This document shows, in pieces, positions 23,736 through 36,229 of a DNA stretch of 64,000 nucleotides (position 1 is the first letter of the stretch; every line of letters starts with the position of its first letter). Under the pieces are notes generated by a model. It saw only the letters and a program-made list of their open reading frames with translations. It was not told the origin of the DNA and did not search any database. The stretch lies in the NCBI RefSeq assembly GCF_051014685.1, contig NC_135059.1, positions 9,052,001 to 9,116,000 on the forward strand, read 5' to 3'. Origin of the DNA: Ptiloglossa arizonensis. Lineage: Eukaryota > Arthropoda > Insecta > Hymenoptera > Colletidae. A program made the translations under genes and the position numbers.

Positions 23736-24519
23736 AATCGTAGATATAAATTTGATTTCGTTCCTTCGAGAGAGATATTGTTTCTCGGTTATTTGAACGT
23801 CGATGAATCAATTAGCACTCGAACTAAACGATAAGTGGTTGTAACTGCGGAGCTATTATGCGTCTCCGTAAGAAAACATAATGGACAAATTTCATAAAAT
23901 TGCCTCGGCAAATTTTACCGGGATTGTTTTTATTGGTTTCCGATCGGGCACATTATGCAGTGGAGGGTTAATAGCACGTTACTTGCGGTAACTAACAAGT
24001 GAACTAACCTCGGTATGTGTGTTACGCACGGACGTGATCGCGTTTACGTCGATGTTATTGTTATTTGTATCGAAATTGCGCCGAGAAATACGGAAAAATA
24101 TTTTCCAAGTGTATTTTCTTACGAACTATCGATTTCACGATTCACGAACCTTAAATTTTCGTTGGAAAATTATTAATCCGACTGCAAAATGATTTTACAG
24201 GTCGAACGTGAGATTATTCCTCAGGGTGAGAAATGATTATTTTTGCGAGTAAAAATGATTGGAATCGAAGCTTGGACATTTTTTTCGAAGCATGAATTTT
24301 TTCGAAAATACATGTAAACAATTAATTCGATTATTTTGTTCTATTTTTACCGCGAAGAATGTAAGAAATTAAATGGGTGGAAGATGTTTAAAGCTTGGAT
24401 TTTTAAATTTGCGGATGTGTGCGGATGAATTGTAAAATGTTTTAATAAACGTGTTAACGAAAACCCTTTGCGTTGGTGCAAAAAGAGAATTACAAGATCC
24501 AAAATTTTAAACGTGTTGA
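23736..24519. other. AT-rich unique DNA, no gene seen
   Basis: No recognised element. Confidence 0.5.
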
Positions 24520-25270
24520 TACAGTAAAAGAAGTTTACCTTTCAACAATTACATTTAGAATTCCAAGATCCAAAATATCAGAGGTCTCATTATAGCAAAC
24601 TTAGGTTAAGTAACCTAAGTTACTTGTCAGTAACTATATTTCCAAGATCCAATATTTCAAAGGTGTTGATACAGAAGAAAAAGTTTACTCCTCAACAATT
24701 CCAATTCCAATTAATACAGCAAAAGAAGTTTATCTTTCAACAATTACACTTGGGATTCCAGGATCCAAAATCTCAAAGGTTTCACTATAGAAAACTTATA
24801 TTATCTCTCAGTAACTATAGTTTCAAGATTCAACATTTCAAAAGGGTCGATACAGCAGAGAAAGTTTATTCCTCAACAATTCCAATTCCAATTGATACAG
24901 CAAAAGAAGTTTATCTTTCAACAATTACATTTGGGATTCCAAGATTCAACATTTCAGAGGTTTCACTATAGCAAACTTATATTATCTCTCAGTAACTATA
25001 GTTCCAAGATTCAACATTTCAAAAGGGTCGATACAGCAGAGAAAGTTTATTCCTCAACAATTCCAATTCCAATTGATACAGTAAAAGAAGTTTATCTTTC
25101 AACAATTACATTTGGTATTCCAAGATCCAACATTTCAAAGGTGATGGTACACCAGAAAAAGTTTACTCTTCAACAATTCCAATCCCAATTGATACAGCAA
25201 AAGAAGTTAACTCTCGGTAACCATAACTCCAAAATCCAATCTTTCAAAAACATCAACAAAGCAAAAAAAT
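24520..25270. repeat. ~180-bp tandem array, about four copies
   Basis: ACAGCAAAAGAAGTTTATCT recurs at about 24524 (variant), 24717, 24897 and 25077, spacings 193, 180 and 180. Inside each unit a shorter CCAAGATTCAACATTTCA/TTCCTCAACAATTCC half-repeat is visible. Plus-strand frames are open because the period is 60 codons. Confidence 0.93.
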
Positions 25271-27039
25271 ATTATCCCTCGATAACTAAAAATCGTAAAA
25301 AATCTCGAAGCTGTCCGAATACCAAAACAAGTACATCTTTCGACAATTAAAACTTCAACCTATACGAGAGAAAAAAGTTCACGTCTCGTCAACAACAATT
25401 CTAACCTCCAAAATCTCGAACTCATCTACAAACCCAAAAAAGTTTATCTCCCAAAAATCACAATTCCAAGCCCCCTAAAAAATCTCCAAATCCCCATCAC
25501 CCATAACGCTCCATAACTCGTGTTAAAAATAATTGGAAAATAATTCGGAAATAATTCGAAAACGACGAGGTTATGTTACTCGACTCGCGAAACGCGCGTC
25601 CACGTTCGAGAGAAGTTGAGGTGCGGTTCGAGAGAACGTACGGTTGTGAAATATTTTTATTCCATCAGACTCCGGCAAACGTATCGAAAGACGGCTAACC
25701 GAAACCCATCGGCTGAGTAAACCTGATCCAGGTTCTGTTCGGTAAGGTAGGCTGGAAACCGAAGAAGAAGCGTGCGCGTTCGCGCTCAGAATTTCGGGCG
25801 CAATAAAATGGCCCGGGTTCGAGCTGGCGCAGGCACGCTTGGAACGCTTTTCGGCTAAGAGGGTTAGGGGGTAGATGAGTGTCAGGGGGTGAGTCGAAGG
25901 GGTGCAACCTCGCGCGCGCATTCTTCGCGTGAGCGAAGCGAAAACCGACTCGCGAGTCCTCGCACGGAAGCACCGGACACGAGGCGGAAAGTTTATTCGA
26001 ACTGGGTCTGCTGTAGCGAGCTTAATCGTAGACGGTGGCAACGATGTAGGGTTGCGCAGAGGGGACGATAGTGCAATTTTTAATTTGCCCGTTGCAATTA
26101 TCCGCGCCTCGAGTCTTTTCTCGCGTGACCCTCCCCCTCCTTACTACCGTTCGCGAGGCTTTTATCTCTTTATTTTTCGGCGATAATAACGGCCCGTGCA
26201 GCTCGCCACCGCTCGGGAAATTAACCGCGGAATGCCGGCTAATATTTACGCGGTTCCTCGCGAGCGGAGAGAAACATCGCGAACCACCGGGAGGACTTGT
26301 TAAACATTTTTTAATTAAATCCGTGGCCACCTATCGACGTTAACAACGCCGCGACGACCTAACGAAATTCACCAGCCGAAAACTCGTAAACCGGGCGTTG
26401 GGGAGGGGGTGGGTTACACGGGGAGGCGTTGGCAGCTGGAAGGGAAAAAAATGTATTCGAGCCGCAGCTGGATAACCGTCGAGCGCGTCGCGATTCCTAC
26501 TTGCTCTTTCAACCCCACGTGGAACGATGAAAGGGAGTAATTTCCAATCGAGACCGGGACCGATGCTTCTGTTCTCTCTTTTCTTCCCTCGCGCAAGTTC
26601 CCTTTTTTTTTTTTTTCTTCTCGTTCGGCCGCCTTTTTTTCTTTTTTTTTTCGTTTCTTTACGTTGCTTCGCTTTTTCTTTCTTGTTTGTTTCTCGTTTT
26701 GGTTCATTTAGTCAGCTACCTCGCGATTCGCAACGCGTCGTGGTTGCGTCGTGTAACGGGCGGCTCGAGGGCAGAGGGAGCCACCGTGATACGAACGAGA
26801 AACGGTCAAAGTGTGTCGGATTGTACGAAAATTGATCGGTTTATGTCGTGATAACGAAACGAGGACGGAGAACACGCTGGATCGAGGATTTCCGATCACT
26901 TCTGTCGGTTTTATCGTCGCTCGGGTGACGATTCGTGTTATAACGTTGCAAGTAGTTTCTACTTTCAAATGCAAAAGGAATTGTTCGAATTCGTCGATAA
27001 TTTCTCATTGGACGATGTAATTCTCACGGAACGATTCGT
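25271..27039. other. A/C-rich tail, then CpG-rich unique DNA
   Basis: 25271-25500 is low-complexity and C/A-rich and looks like a decayed continuation of the array. 25560-26960 is CpG-rich, with a pyrimidine/T-rich tract at 26570-26700. No gene recognised. Confidence 0.45.
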
Positions 27040-27880
27040 TTGGTTGCCGAGAATTAAAACGAGATCTGTGGTAGGGTTTTTGTTTAGAATTTTCGATGGG
27101 TGTGCAATTGACGTTCAAATTTGTATCTTGTTCTTTTTGACCGCTCTGATTTCTGTACACAATTTTATACTGGGCGAAACTTATGGTTAATCCCTCGACG
27201 ATAGTGGATAAGTGGAAAAATTATTTGTGGCTATACTTTGAATTATGTGAAATATTTGCAATACTATTAGGACTTGCGAAAGGGGTGAAATTGACGCTGA
27301 AATTTTAATATTGTTCTTTTTGTCGGTTCAGATTTCTGTAGATAATTTTTAAAACTATGAAAATCGTGGTTCAATTCTTGACAATCAATTGTGACTATAC
27401 TTTGAATTATGTGGAATATTTGTAGTATTCTTGGGGCTTGCAAAAGGGGTGAAATTGACGTTGAAATTTTAATATTGTTCTTTTTGTTGAGCCCAATTTT
27501 TTTAGATAATTTTTAAAAACACGAAAATCGTGGTTCAATTCTTGACAATCAATTGTGACTATACTTTGAATTATGTGGAATTGAGAATACTTGCAATACT
27601 CTTAGGACTTGTGAAAAGTGTAAAATTAACGTTGAAAATTGAATATTGTTCTTTTTTACCTCCCTCATTTCTGTACACAATTTTGTACTACTCAAAACTT
27701 ATGGTTAATCCCTTGACGATAGTGTATAAATGGGAAAATCAATTGTAACTATACTTTCAATTATGTGGAATTGAGAATATTTGCAATATTCTTCTAGGAC
27801 ACGCGAAAATTGCAAATTAATGCTAAAATAGAAATTCTTCGCTGTTTACAGTCGCCGTTTGTATTTATAATTTTGTAAAG
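27040..27880. repeat. ~164-bp AT-rich tandem array, about five copies
   Basis: ATACTTTGAATTATGTG recurs near 27232, 27396, 27560 and 27750 (spacings 164, 164, 190). Units also share TATTGTTCTTTTTG and a GATAATTTTT or ACACAATTTT block. A partial first unit starts near 27040 and a decayed last unit runs to about 27880. Confidence 0.9.
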
Positions 27881-28960
27881 CATAAAAATCTTGGTCGACC
27901 CCTTGAAAATTATAAAAAAGTATCAAAAACTAAATTATGCCATTGATAAAAATTTGAACAACTAATCCGTTATATAGTACTCAAGAAATCTTATTTCAAA
28001 ATTTTTCCATAATACGTTATGGAAAATTTGACGCGTCGTTCCATACACTACTTACTTTCACATATTATTTCCACTCTACACACATTACTATTTAATTTTT
28101 ATAATTACACACATTCGTGTAAATGCCAACCAGTAAACGTTATCTTCCAAAGAATGCACCCAATATCGATTAATTAAATTTAAAACGAAACGAGAACGAT
28201 TCCTAATCGAGAAATCAACCTTTCCATTAATCGTGGATTTAGTTTAATTCCTTTTCACAATTTATATAAACTCTGCCGCACGAAACCATGGTTCGAGACC
28301 GAAGAAATAATTGGCTCGACTTTCCTCGAGCATTTTCCGTGTTATCGCCGGATAAAATAAAATCTAACACGTGCAGTTGCGTAAACCGTATATGGTCGCT
28401 TTCACGAGTTAATGAAATACACAGTCCCTGTTACAATATTGTTGTTCGTATCGGTACAGGGACAGTGCAAGCAGTCGGTTGCATGGGTTCGTATCTCTTA
28501 TTGACGCCGGGCGACGTGCGAGGGGGTTAAACACCAGATTTAGGCGACTTGGAACAAAGCCGGTGAAAATCTAATTCCACGGTGTAATCCTCGGGTTGCG
28601 CTGACTTTTCCACAAGTTCGTGTTAATTTCCGCGCAGAAACGGGGAAGTTCGCGAATAGAGTACGCTTCGGCGTGAAATCAATTACGCGCGACAGTCGAA
28701 GGAAGCGGTGTCGCGTTGTTTGGATATTACTGTCCAATCACTCGGATTCTTGTCGTACGCGTTCACGGATTTTCAACGTCTGGTTGCTACGAAATTACTG
28801 CATAATGTGCCCCGTTTCACAGTATATGCTTTTGGTTTTTTTTCTTTTTTTGTTGTTTTTATTGACGAGTGAGCTTGTGTACAATTTGTCACGGGGATTT
28901 GGTACACGGATTGATTTAAACGTAACGTTGAATATTGTGCTTGTGTCATCGGACGAATTA
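27881..28960. other. Unique DNA, no gene seen
   Basis: AT-rich to 28270, then moderately CpG-rich. 28873-28915 is similar to 29947-29980 on the far side of the next array. Confidence 0.5.
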
Positions 28961-29935
28961 TTTTCTTGGGGAAAGATTGGGAATTTTCTTGGGGAAAGAT
29001 TGGGAATTTTCTGGTTGCAAAGATCAAGAATTTTCTTGTGGAAAGATCTGGCATTTACTTGTGGAAAGCTTGGGAATTTTCTTGTGGAAAGATTGGGAAT
29101 TTCCTTGTGGAAAAATTGGAAATTTTCTTGTTGTAAAGATTTGGAATTTCCTTGTGGAAAAATTGGTAATTTTCTTGTGGAAAAATTGGAAATTTTCTTG
29201 TTGTAAAGATTGGGAATTTCCTTGTGGAAAAATTGGAAATTTTCTTGTTGTAAAGATCGGGAATTTTCTTCTGGAAGAATTGGAAATTTTCTTCTTGTAA
29301 AGATTGGAAATTTTCTTCTTGTAAAGATTGGGAATTTCCTTGGGAAAAACATTGAGAATTTCCTTGGGAAAAAATTGGAAATTTTCTTGTGGAAAGATTG
29401 GGAATTTTCTTGTAGAAAGATTGGGAATTTCCTTGGGAAAAACATTGAGAATTTCCTTGGGAAAAAATTGGAAATTTTCTTGTGGAAAGATTGGGAATTT
29501 TCTTGTAGAAAGATTGGGAATTTTCTTGTTGTAAAGATCGAGAATTTTCTTGTGGAAAAATTGGAAATTTTCTTGTTGTAAAGATTGGGAATTTCCTTGT
29601 GAAAAAATTGCGAATTTTCTTGTCGAAAGTTTGGGAATTTCCTTGGGAAAAACATTGGGAATTTCCTTGGGAAAAAATTGGAAATTTTCTTGTGGAAAGA
29701 TTGGAAATTTTCTTATGAAAGTATTGGGAATTTTCTTGTTGTAAAGCTCGGGAATTTCCTTGGGAAAAACATTAGGAATTTTCTTGTGGAACAATTGGGA
29801 ATTTTCTTGTGGGAAGATTGGAAATTTTCTTACGAAAGTATTGGGAATTTTCTTGTGGAAAGATTGGGCATTTCCTTGTGAAAGACACTGGGAATTTTCT
29901 TGTGGAAATATTGAGAATTTTCTTCTGAAAATTAA
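28961..29935. repeat. 24-bp tandem array, about 40 copies
   Basis: Unit GATTGGGAATTTTCTTGTGG plus AAA(A), with variants carrying TTGTTGTAAA or TTGGGAAAAACATT (27 bp). Because units are 24 or 27 bp, a frame stays open for 286 codons on the minus strand and several shorter ones on the plus strand. The repeat, not coding constraint, explains them. Confidence 0.96.
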
Positions 29936-30870
29936 TACATAAATAGTGCGAACAATTTATCACACGTTTATTTGGTACATGATAATAAAATTTGCCAAAT
30001 GTTAGAAAACAGATTGTACATTACAAGGAGGGGACAACGAAAAACTTAAATTCACTGAAAGAATAATGCAATTCTAAAAGTATATTAAAAAGAATTAAAT
30101 ACATCGACTGATACAATTACGTTGATTTATCTCTTGCAAAACGTGGAAGTAACTAATAATAAATACAGCTTCTCCTTATGTCCAAGACCCGTTGGTAAGG
30201 ACAATATTGCACGTGACCGGTACGAGTCGTGAATAAACAAATAAATAAATCTCCCACGCTCCCGGTTCTCACTTGTGAAACAACGTGCATCTGTTCGAAC
30301 CGATCGAACGTCCTTCAAACCATTCGTCAAATCTACTGGACCGAATTTCGGTACATCCCGTATTAGAGATCAGCAACTCGAGGACACGAAAAACGCAAAG
30401 TCCATTTCTTTTTTTTTCCATCTAACGCGAAACTCGTCGAGCGGTATTCAATTAGCGTACAAACGCCAGGGAAACTTGTTCGAACCTTGCGCACGTGTGA
30501 ATGATAAACAGATTGCGAGCTACCTCACGGAGCACCGTAAGCGAATTAGGTGTCTCGCGAGGGGCCCAAAGATAGTCACGATGTCACATCGTCACTCATG
30601 TTAGCGAGAGTAACGCGTTTCATCGTGTGCCGTATCGAGTAACTAAGTTTCGTCCCCCACCTGGGTTTGTCTGCCACCGACAACGGTGACAATACCGCAA
30701 CAGGATCGTCTACGCCATTGTGCGCGATTAAATCTCGAAGACCGAAGCGATAGCTCGCTGCGACGTCACCGGTTCGAGACGCGTGCACTTTCGAGCGGAG
30801 ATTTTCTCCGAACGAAAACACCGAAAACGAGATCGTGAATCGGGGGTCACTCTTTCGTCGAGACGTCGAA
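29936..30870. other. Unique DNA, no gene seen
   Basis: AT-rich to 30150, CpG-richer afterwards. Nothing recognised. Confidence 0.5.
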
Positions 30871-30871
30871 T

Positions 30872-31960
30872 AGAAATCATGGGAAACTGTTTAAACTTGG
30901 AAGCATTCGGCTACTTGTGTTCGTCTTTACGATAAGTGCATTTTGCTCGAAAATTGAATAGATAGGAAATCATGGAACGCTCGAAATCATTGACGATGGA
31001 TGGAGTTGAGGTTCTTTTGGGATAGAAGCCTAAATGTTGAATGGAAATTATTAGAAACTGTTTAAACTTGGAAGCATTCGGCTACTTGTGTTCGTCTTTT
31101 CGATAAGTGCACTTTGCTCGAAAATTGAACAGGTAGGAAATCATGGAACGCTCGAAATCATTGACGATGGATGGAGTTGAGGTTCTTTTGGATAGAAGTC
31201 TAAATATTGGAATGGAAATTTTTAGAAATTGTTAAACTTGGAAGCATTCGGCTACTTGTGTTCGTCTTTACGATAAGTGCACTTTGCTCGAAAATTGAAC
31301 AGGTAGGAAATCATGGAACGCTCGAAATCATTGACGATGGATGGAGTTGAGGTTCTTTTGGGATAGAAGCCTAAATGTTGAATGGAAATTATTAGAAACT
31401 GTTTAAACTTGGAAGCATTCGGCTACTTGTGTTCGTCTTTTCGATAAGTGCACTTTGCTCGAAAATTGAACAGGTAGGAAATCATGGAACGCTCGAAATC
31501 ATTGACGATGGATGAAGTTGAGGTTCCTTTGGGACAGAAGCCTAAATGTTGAATGGAAATTATTAGAAACTGTTTAAACTTAGAATCATTCGGCTACTGT
31601 TCGACTCTTCAATTCGATAAGTGCACTTTCTTCGAAAATTGAATATATTCGAAACTATGGAACAGACGAAATCCTTAATAATCGAAGGTTGAGGTTCTTT
31701 TGGGATAGAAGTCTAAATGTTGAATGGAAATTATCAGAAACTGTTTAAAGATACGAGCATTCAGCTAGCGTTTGACTTTTTAATTCGATAAGTGCACTTT
31801 GTACGAAACTATGGAACAGACGAAATCCTTAACAATTGAAGATTGAGGTTCGTTTGAGATAGACGTCGAAACGTTGAATGGAAATTATTAGAAATTGTTT
31901 AAATTAAAATAGTCCGCTATTTTTTTATAGATTTTTCAATTCGATAAAATTTGCACGAAA
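30872..31960. repeat. 171-bp satellite-like array, about seven copies
   Basis: The word GGAAGCATTCGGCTACTTG starts at 30899, 31070, 31240 and 31411, and a variant near 31582, spacings 171, 170, 171 and 171. The first four or five units are nearly identical; the last two (from about 31700) are diverged and shortened. The period is close to a nucleosome repeat. Confidence 0.96.
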
Positions 31961-32750
31961 AGGAAAAAAATACACGAATAATAATGAATACAAAATGGTA
32001 CTTCGATCCGAGTCGATAGAACGTCCAGTGTCGAATATAAACCTACCTATAGAGCCATAAACAAAAGACTGATCGATGACGCTTTCGCGTAGCATTTGTT
32101 TTAAGTCGGTCTCGCGTTATCGAACACCGACAATTTTGAACGCTACGATAGTCTTCGAGGTCTCCGTGGTCCGAGGAACTCGTAACACAGAAGGGCGTAT
32201 ACGCTCCTCGGTGTTTAATCGCGCGAAATAGGTACCGCGATCCTATCCAGCCGCGGCTGGTAGTTACACGCGGTGGTAAGCGACAGTAAGTGTTACAGGA
32301 TATTCTGTTAACGAGAGGGAACTCGTAACTCGATGAATAGCACAGTTAATAAATGACATGGGTGATAGTGAGCATAGTCGACGAGTCGCGCGTTAATGCT
32401 TCGTTATACGCGTTAAACTTAGTTCGCGGAACTATTTCCGCGCGGCACATCTGTATTCGGGTTACGTCCGTAAACTATCAACGAGGAAAACCGCTCTCCG
32501 TTTTGCTGCCCTTTAACCATTTCATCGTGGACAATCTCGACGCGAAACCCATCTGTGCGGATATTCTTGCCGCGTATGGAATATGTATGCACGCTGAACG
32601 CCCATAGGCGTTCACCGCACGTGATCGAGCGCCGGGCGCCCATAGGCGTCGGTAGCGGCGAAAGGTGCTAAATACTGTCTCTTATAAGGAGAGTTTTTTC
32701 TTACAAAACGAAAGTCTCCTATTATCCAAGCACACCAGATAAACGAATAT
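31961..32750. other. CpG-rich unique DNA with two CGCCCATAGGCG boxes
   Basis: CGCCCATAGGCG occurs at 32599-32610 and 32637-32648; CGCCTATAGGCG relatives occur at 46829 and 47338. A CAGCCGCGGCTG palindrome is at 32248-32259. No gene recognised. Confidence 0.5.
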
Positions 32751-33419
32751 TCTAAACTTTACACTTTCCTCGTAACTAATTAACCATCTACGGCCACAGA
32801 GAGTCGCTTTTTATCTTCTCTTTGTCACCATATCCAGTAGCCATTGCACGTTCCTTTCGCACGAAGAAACCAACGACGTCAGTTGCAATTAGCCGCGCAA
32901 CTGACGCAGATATCGAAAGCTCTCGTATTTGAAGCGCAGATAACGACAATCCCTTGATCTGGTTGTCGAATTTTCTAAACTTTACACTTTCCTCATGACC
33001 AATTAACCATCTACGGCCATAGAAAGTCGCTTTTTATCTTCTCTTTGTCACCCTATCCAGTTGCCATTGCACGTTCCTTTCGCACGAAGAAACCAACGAC
33101 GTCAGTTGCAATTAGCCGCGCAACTGACGCAGATATCGTAAGCTTTCGGGTTTTAAGCGCAGATAACGACAATCCCTCGATCTGGTTATCGAATTTTCTA
33201 AACTTTACACTTTCCTCATGACCAATTAACCATCTACGGCCATAGAGAGTCAATTTCTATCTTCTCTTTGTCACCGTATCCAGCTGCCATTGCATGTTCC
33301 TTTCGCACGAAGAAACCAACGACGTCAGTTGCAATTAGCCGCGCAACTGACGCAGATATCGAAAGCTCTCGTGTTTTAAGCGCAGACAACGACGATCCCA
33401 CGATCCGGTTATCGCGCTA
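32751..33419. repeat. 223-bp tandem array, three copies, with an internal stem
   Basis: TCTAAACTTTACACTTTCCT starts at 32751, 32974 and 33197, an exact 223-bp period. Identity is high (about 95% by eye). Each unit contains CGTCAGTTGC and GCAACTGACG separated by ten bases (copy 1: 32877-32886 and 32897-32906), a perfect 10-bp inverted repeat. Confidence 0.96.
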
Positions 33420-33956
33420 TCGTTCGTAAGAATTCACCCCAGACGGGAAGGTTGCTCGGCGCGTGAAAAAATCACCGAGGTCGTCGTCGTAAATGGCGTG
33501 CAACTGGTGGGAGCAAAGCTCGCGGTACCTGCTGGGCCATCGCGGTTCGAAATGTCGTTACTTACGCAGGGTGTGGGGTGGGGTGGGGGGTGAGAGAAGA
33601 AAGTTATGTATCTCGATGCACGCGTCTGCCACGCGCATGGTATTTAATACCGCGACGCGGAGACGACCCGCGGTTCGACGGTGTTGGTGGAAAACTAGCC
33701 TGGTAATGGTGCATAGAACGACGACGATAGGCGCGCCGGTGGTGGTGCACTGTCAGTGGTGCAGGCCCATTGTTCGTCAGACACAAAACAGTCGGCGTAC
33801 AAAGTGGCTGCTGCGTTCGCTGCGGCGAAGGCGAAGCCGAGGAGAGGGCGGTGGGTGACGAGGGGGTGGGTCGAGGGTTGAGGGTGCCACGGTGGGTGGA
33901 GATGGTTAGCCTACGCGTGCAACAGAGTGAACAACCAGAGGGAACGATAGAGAACG

Positions 33957-33991
<35 letters not shown>

Positions 33992-36229
33992 GGAATCACA
34001 GCGGTATCAGAGAGTGGGTATTGTCTACAGAGCTAATCAAAACCAGCCCTTTCAACAGACCACTCTCTCCCCCTTCCCTTTCCTCGCAAGTTCACACACA
34101 TGTACCCACGCATACCTACGTATGAAAACGGCCGAGCGATCGTGTTGGTGACCGGTTCTAGGTAAATAAGAGTCGGCTCGGAGCTAAGTTTCCGCGTGGG
34201 CGTGGGGGATTCCGCATACACGCAGCCCGGGTCCGCAATACCGCGGAGAAAGGGAGAACACGAGGAACGAACGGGTGTAGGTGGAGGGGGTGGGGATTCG
34301 TCAGGGATATTTTCGCCGCTGAAGCTTACCTTTTTCCGTGCGCGAGTAATTTCATGGTCGACAAGTTCGCGGGGATGAAAGGGTGAAAAGGATGAAAGTC
34401 TCCGGGCCCGGAGGACACAATGTCTCAGGAAATAAAGGCCGCGAATGAATTTTTTAGCTTTCTTCCGGCTCCGCGCACCGATGGAGCACACACACCCCTC
34501 ACCACCACTGTTGGACACCAAACCGGATGCTTCGAGAAACCGGTAATTATCGCGCGAAAAAGTGTCGGGGCGATTCGACACCGATTATATCGCCTACGTG
34601 TTCCAGTTCCGATGACTGATTAAAAGCGAACGGGTAGCGGGGGTTGGGGTTGTCGAGCCGCGGCCGAGATTCGTATTTGATTACGGGCAGAAAGCTATTA
34701 CGTGGGCAACGCGAGTTGCTACATGCTCGTAAAGCTTCGCTGCTGGGTGTCGATGGTTAGGAGAGGAACGATACCAGAGATGAGAAAGAGAGATAATGTT
34801 TCTAATTTCCGTGTCGCGCGCCGGAACGTTTAGCCGAGACGTCGAAACGCGCGACCCGGTGTTCCGTTTCTATTTCGTTCGAACGGGACCGATTTTTCAA
34901 CCGTTGGCCGAGGGTATCGCGCCCGATCTTAAAATAGCGTCTTTCCTCGCGATCGAACGGGTTCTATCGCGAGACTGTTACAAACGTGTGAAAATATCAT
35001 CCGGACGTATCGAATCGATCTGCTCGATTTCACGATGCAACGAGTTGGTTATTGGAAATACAGATTAAAAATAGGGTCTATTATTCGGTGAGATTAAAGC
35101 GTGGCGAATTCTGGAGCGCGATGGAGGAAGAGCGAAAATAGGAAAAGGAAGAGAGAAAATTTGTGTATTTTTTTTTTTATTAATTCTAATAACACGTGAC
35201 ACGATCAACAACAAGATCCTCGCGCTGAATTCTCTTCTCGAAGACATTACACAATGTTTCCTTTCCAATATTTCCAAGAAACCTTCGACTCCACGAATGT
35301 GGACAACACTCATCCATGGTTCCTACGTTCAGCTCGATGTCCTTACCACGAGTCTCACCCAAAATTGTAGACCAAGGTGTTAAACCTTCCAAAGGTTTCG
35401 TTGCCCCGTAATCGATCGTCAGAAACGATCTTGCATCGTTCCGCTTTCAAAGTACAAGGGTATACCCAATAACAATTGGGAAAACCGGCTCTAGTTCATA
35501 AAATCGTCGCATTTCCATTCAGGAGGGTTTCGTAAGGGGGCCAAGGTGAACGAAGAAGACGAACAACCGAGAAACGGGAGAAGAATGTGGATAGAAAACG
35601 TAGAAAAGAGAGAGATAGAGACAAGGGGGCAAGGGTGTAGAATTTCATAAAGTTAGATGTGCCATTCGTATTTGCCAGGGACGGTGGCTCGGGTTCGGAC
35701 GAGCAGGGGGGGTTGTATCTCTAACTCGAGCGCCTATAACATCCATATCTATATCCCATGTACCGGGTGTCCAATAAATCTATTACCCGGTCCCGTGGGG
35801 GCTGGAGCCGGCGGGTGCCATACGAACGTATACACCCGGCCGCGATACACACGTACGCGGCCTGGCGGCGGTATAGACCGCATGAGGGATTGCTCCGATG
35901 CGCGTCTATCTCCGTTATGACTTCCAGCCGAGCGCCGCGAAAGACGATCGCACCTTTTTCCGCGCGACCGTGCTCCGGGTGCCGACTTTTCCTTTATTTC
36001 TACATTTTTCTTCCGTCCGTCCGCAGACCGGTTCGCCGCGGGTCCGTGTTCCTCCGTGGCGATATCTCTGTATACTTCTTTTCTTTTTTTTCTTTTTTTT
36101 TTTCGCTTTTGCGAGACCTTCGGGAGAACGTCTTCCTCCAGGGGGGCAGCACGAGCGACATCTCTCTCCAGGACTGTCGCGTCCCGGAGCGTTTCGACGC
36201 TCTTGAGGAACGTTACTGCGCGAAGACTT
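33420..36229. other. CpG-rich unique DNA, no gene recognised
   Basis: Includes a (GA)n run at 33970-33992, a T-rich tract at 35165-35180 and another at 36078-36105. A minus-strand AAAAAG/GTAAGC donor-like string lies near 34329-34335. Several overlapping open frames reflect base composition. I recognise no domain. Confidence 0.45.

Noticed and set aside
28795..29794. 256- and 286-codon minus-strand frames
   Set aside because: Entirely the 24-bp array read in frame; plus-strand frames are open too.
30872..31960. Regularly spaced direct repeats as a CRISPR array
   Set aside because: Units are contiguous with no unique spacers, and the window is eukaryotic in character.
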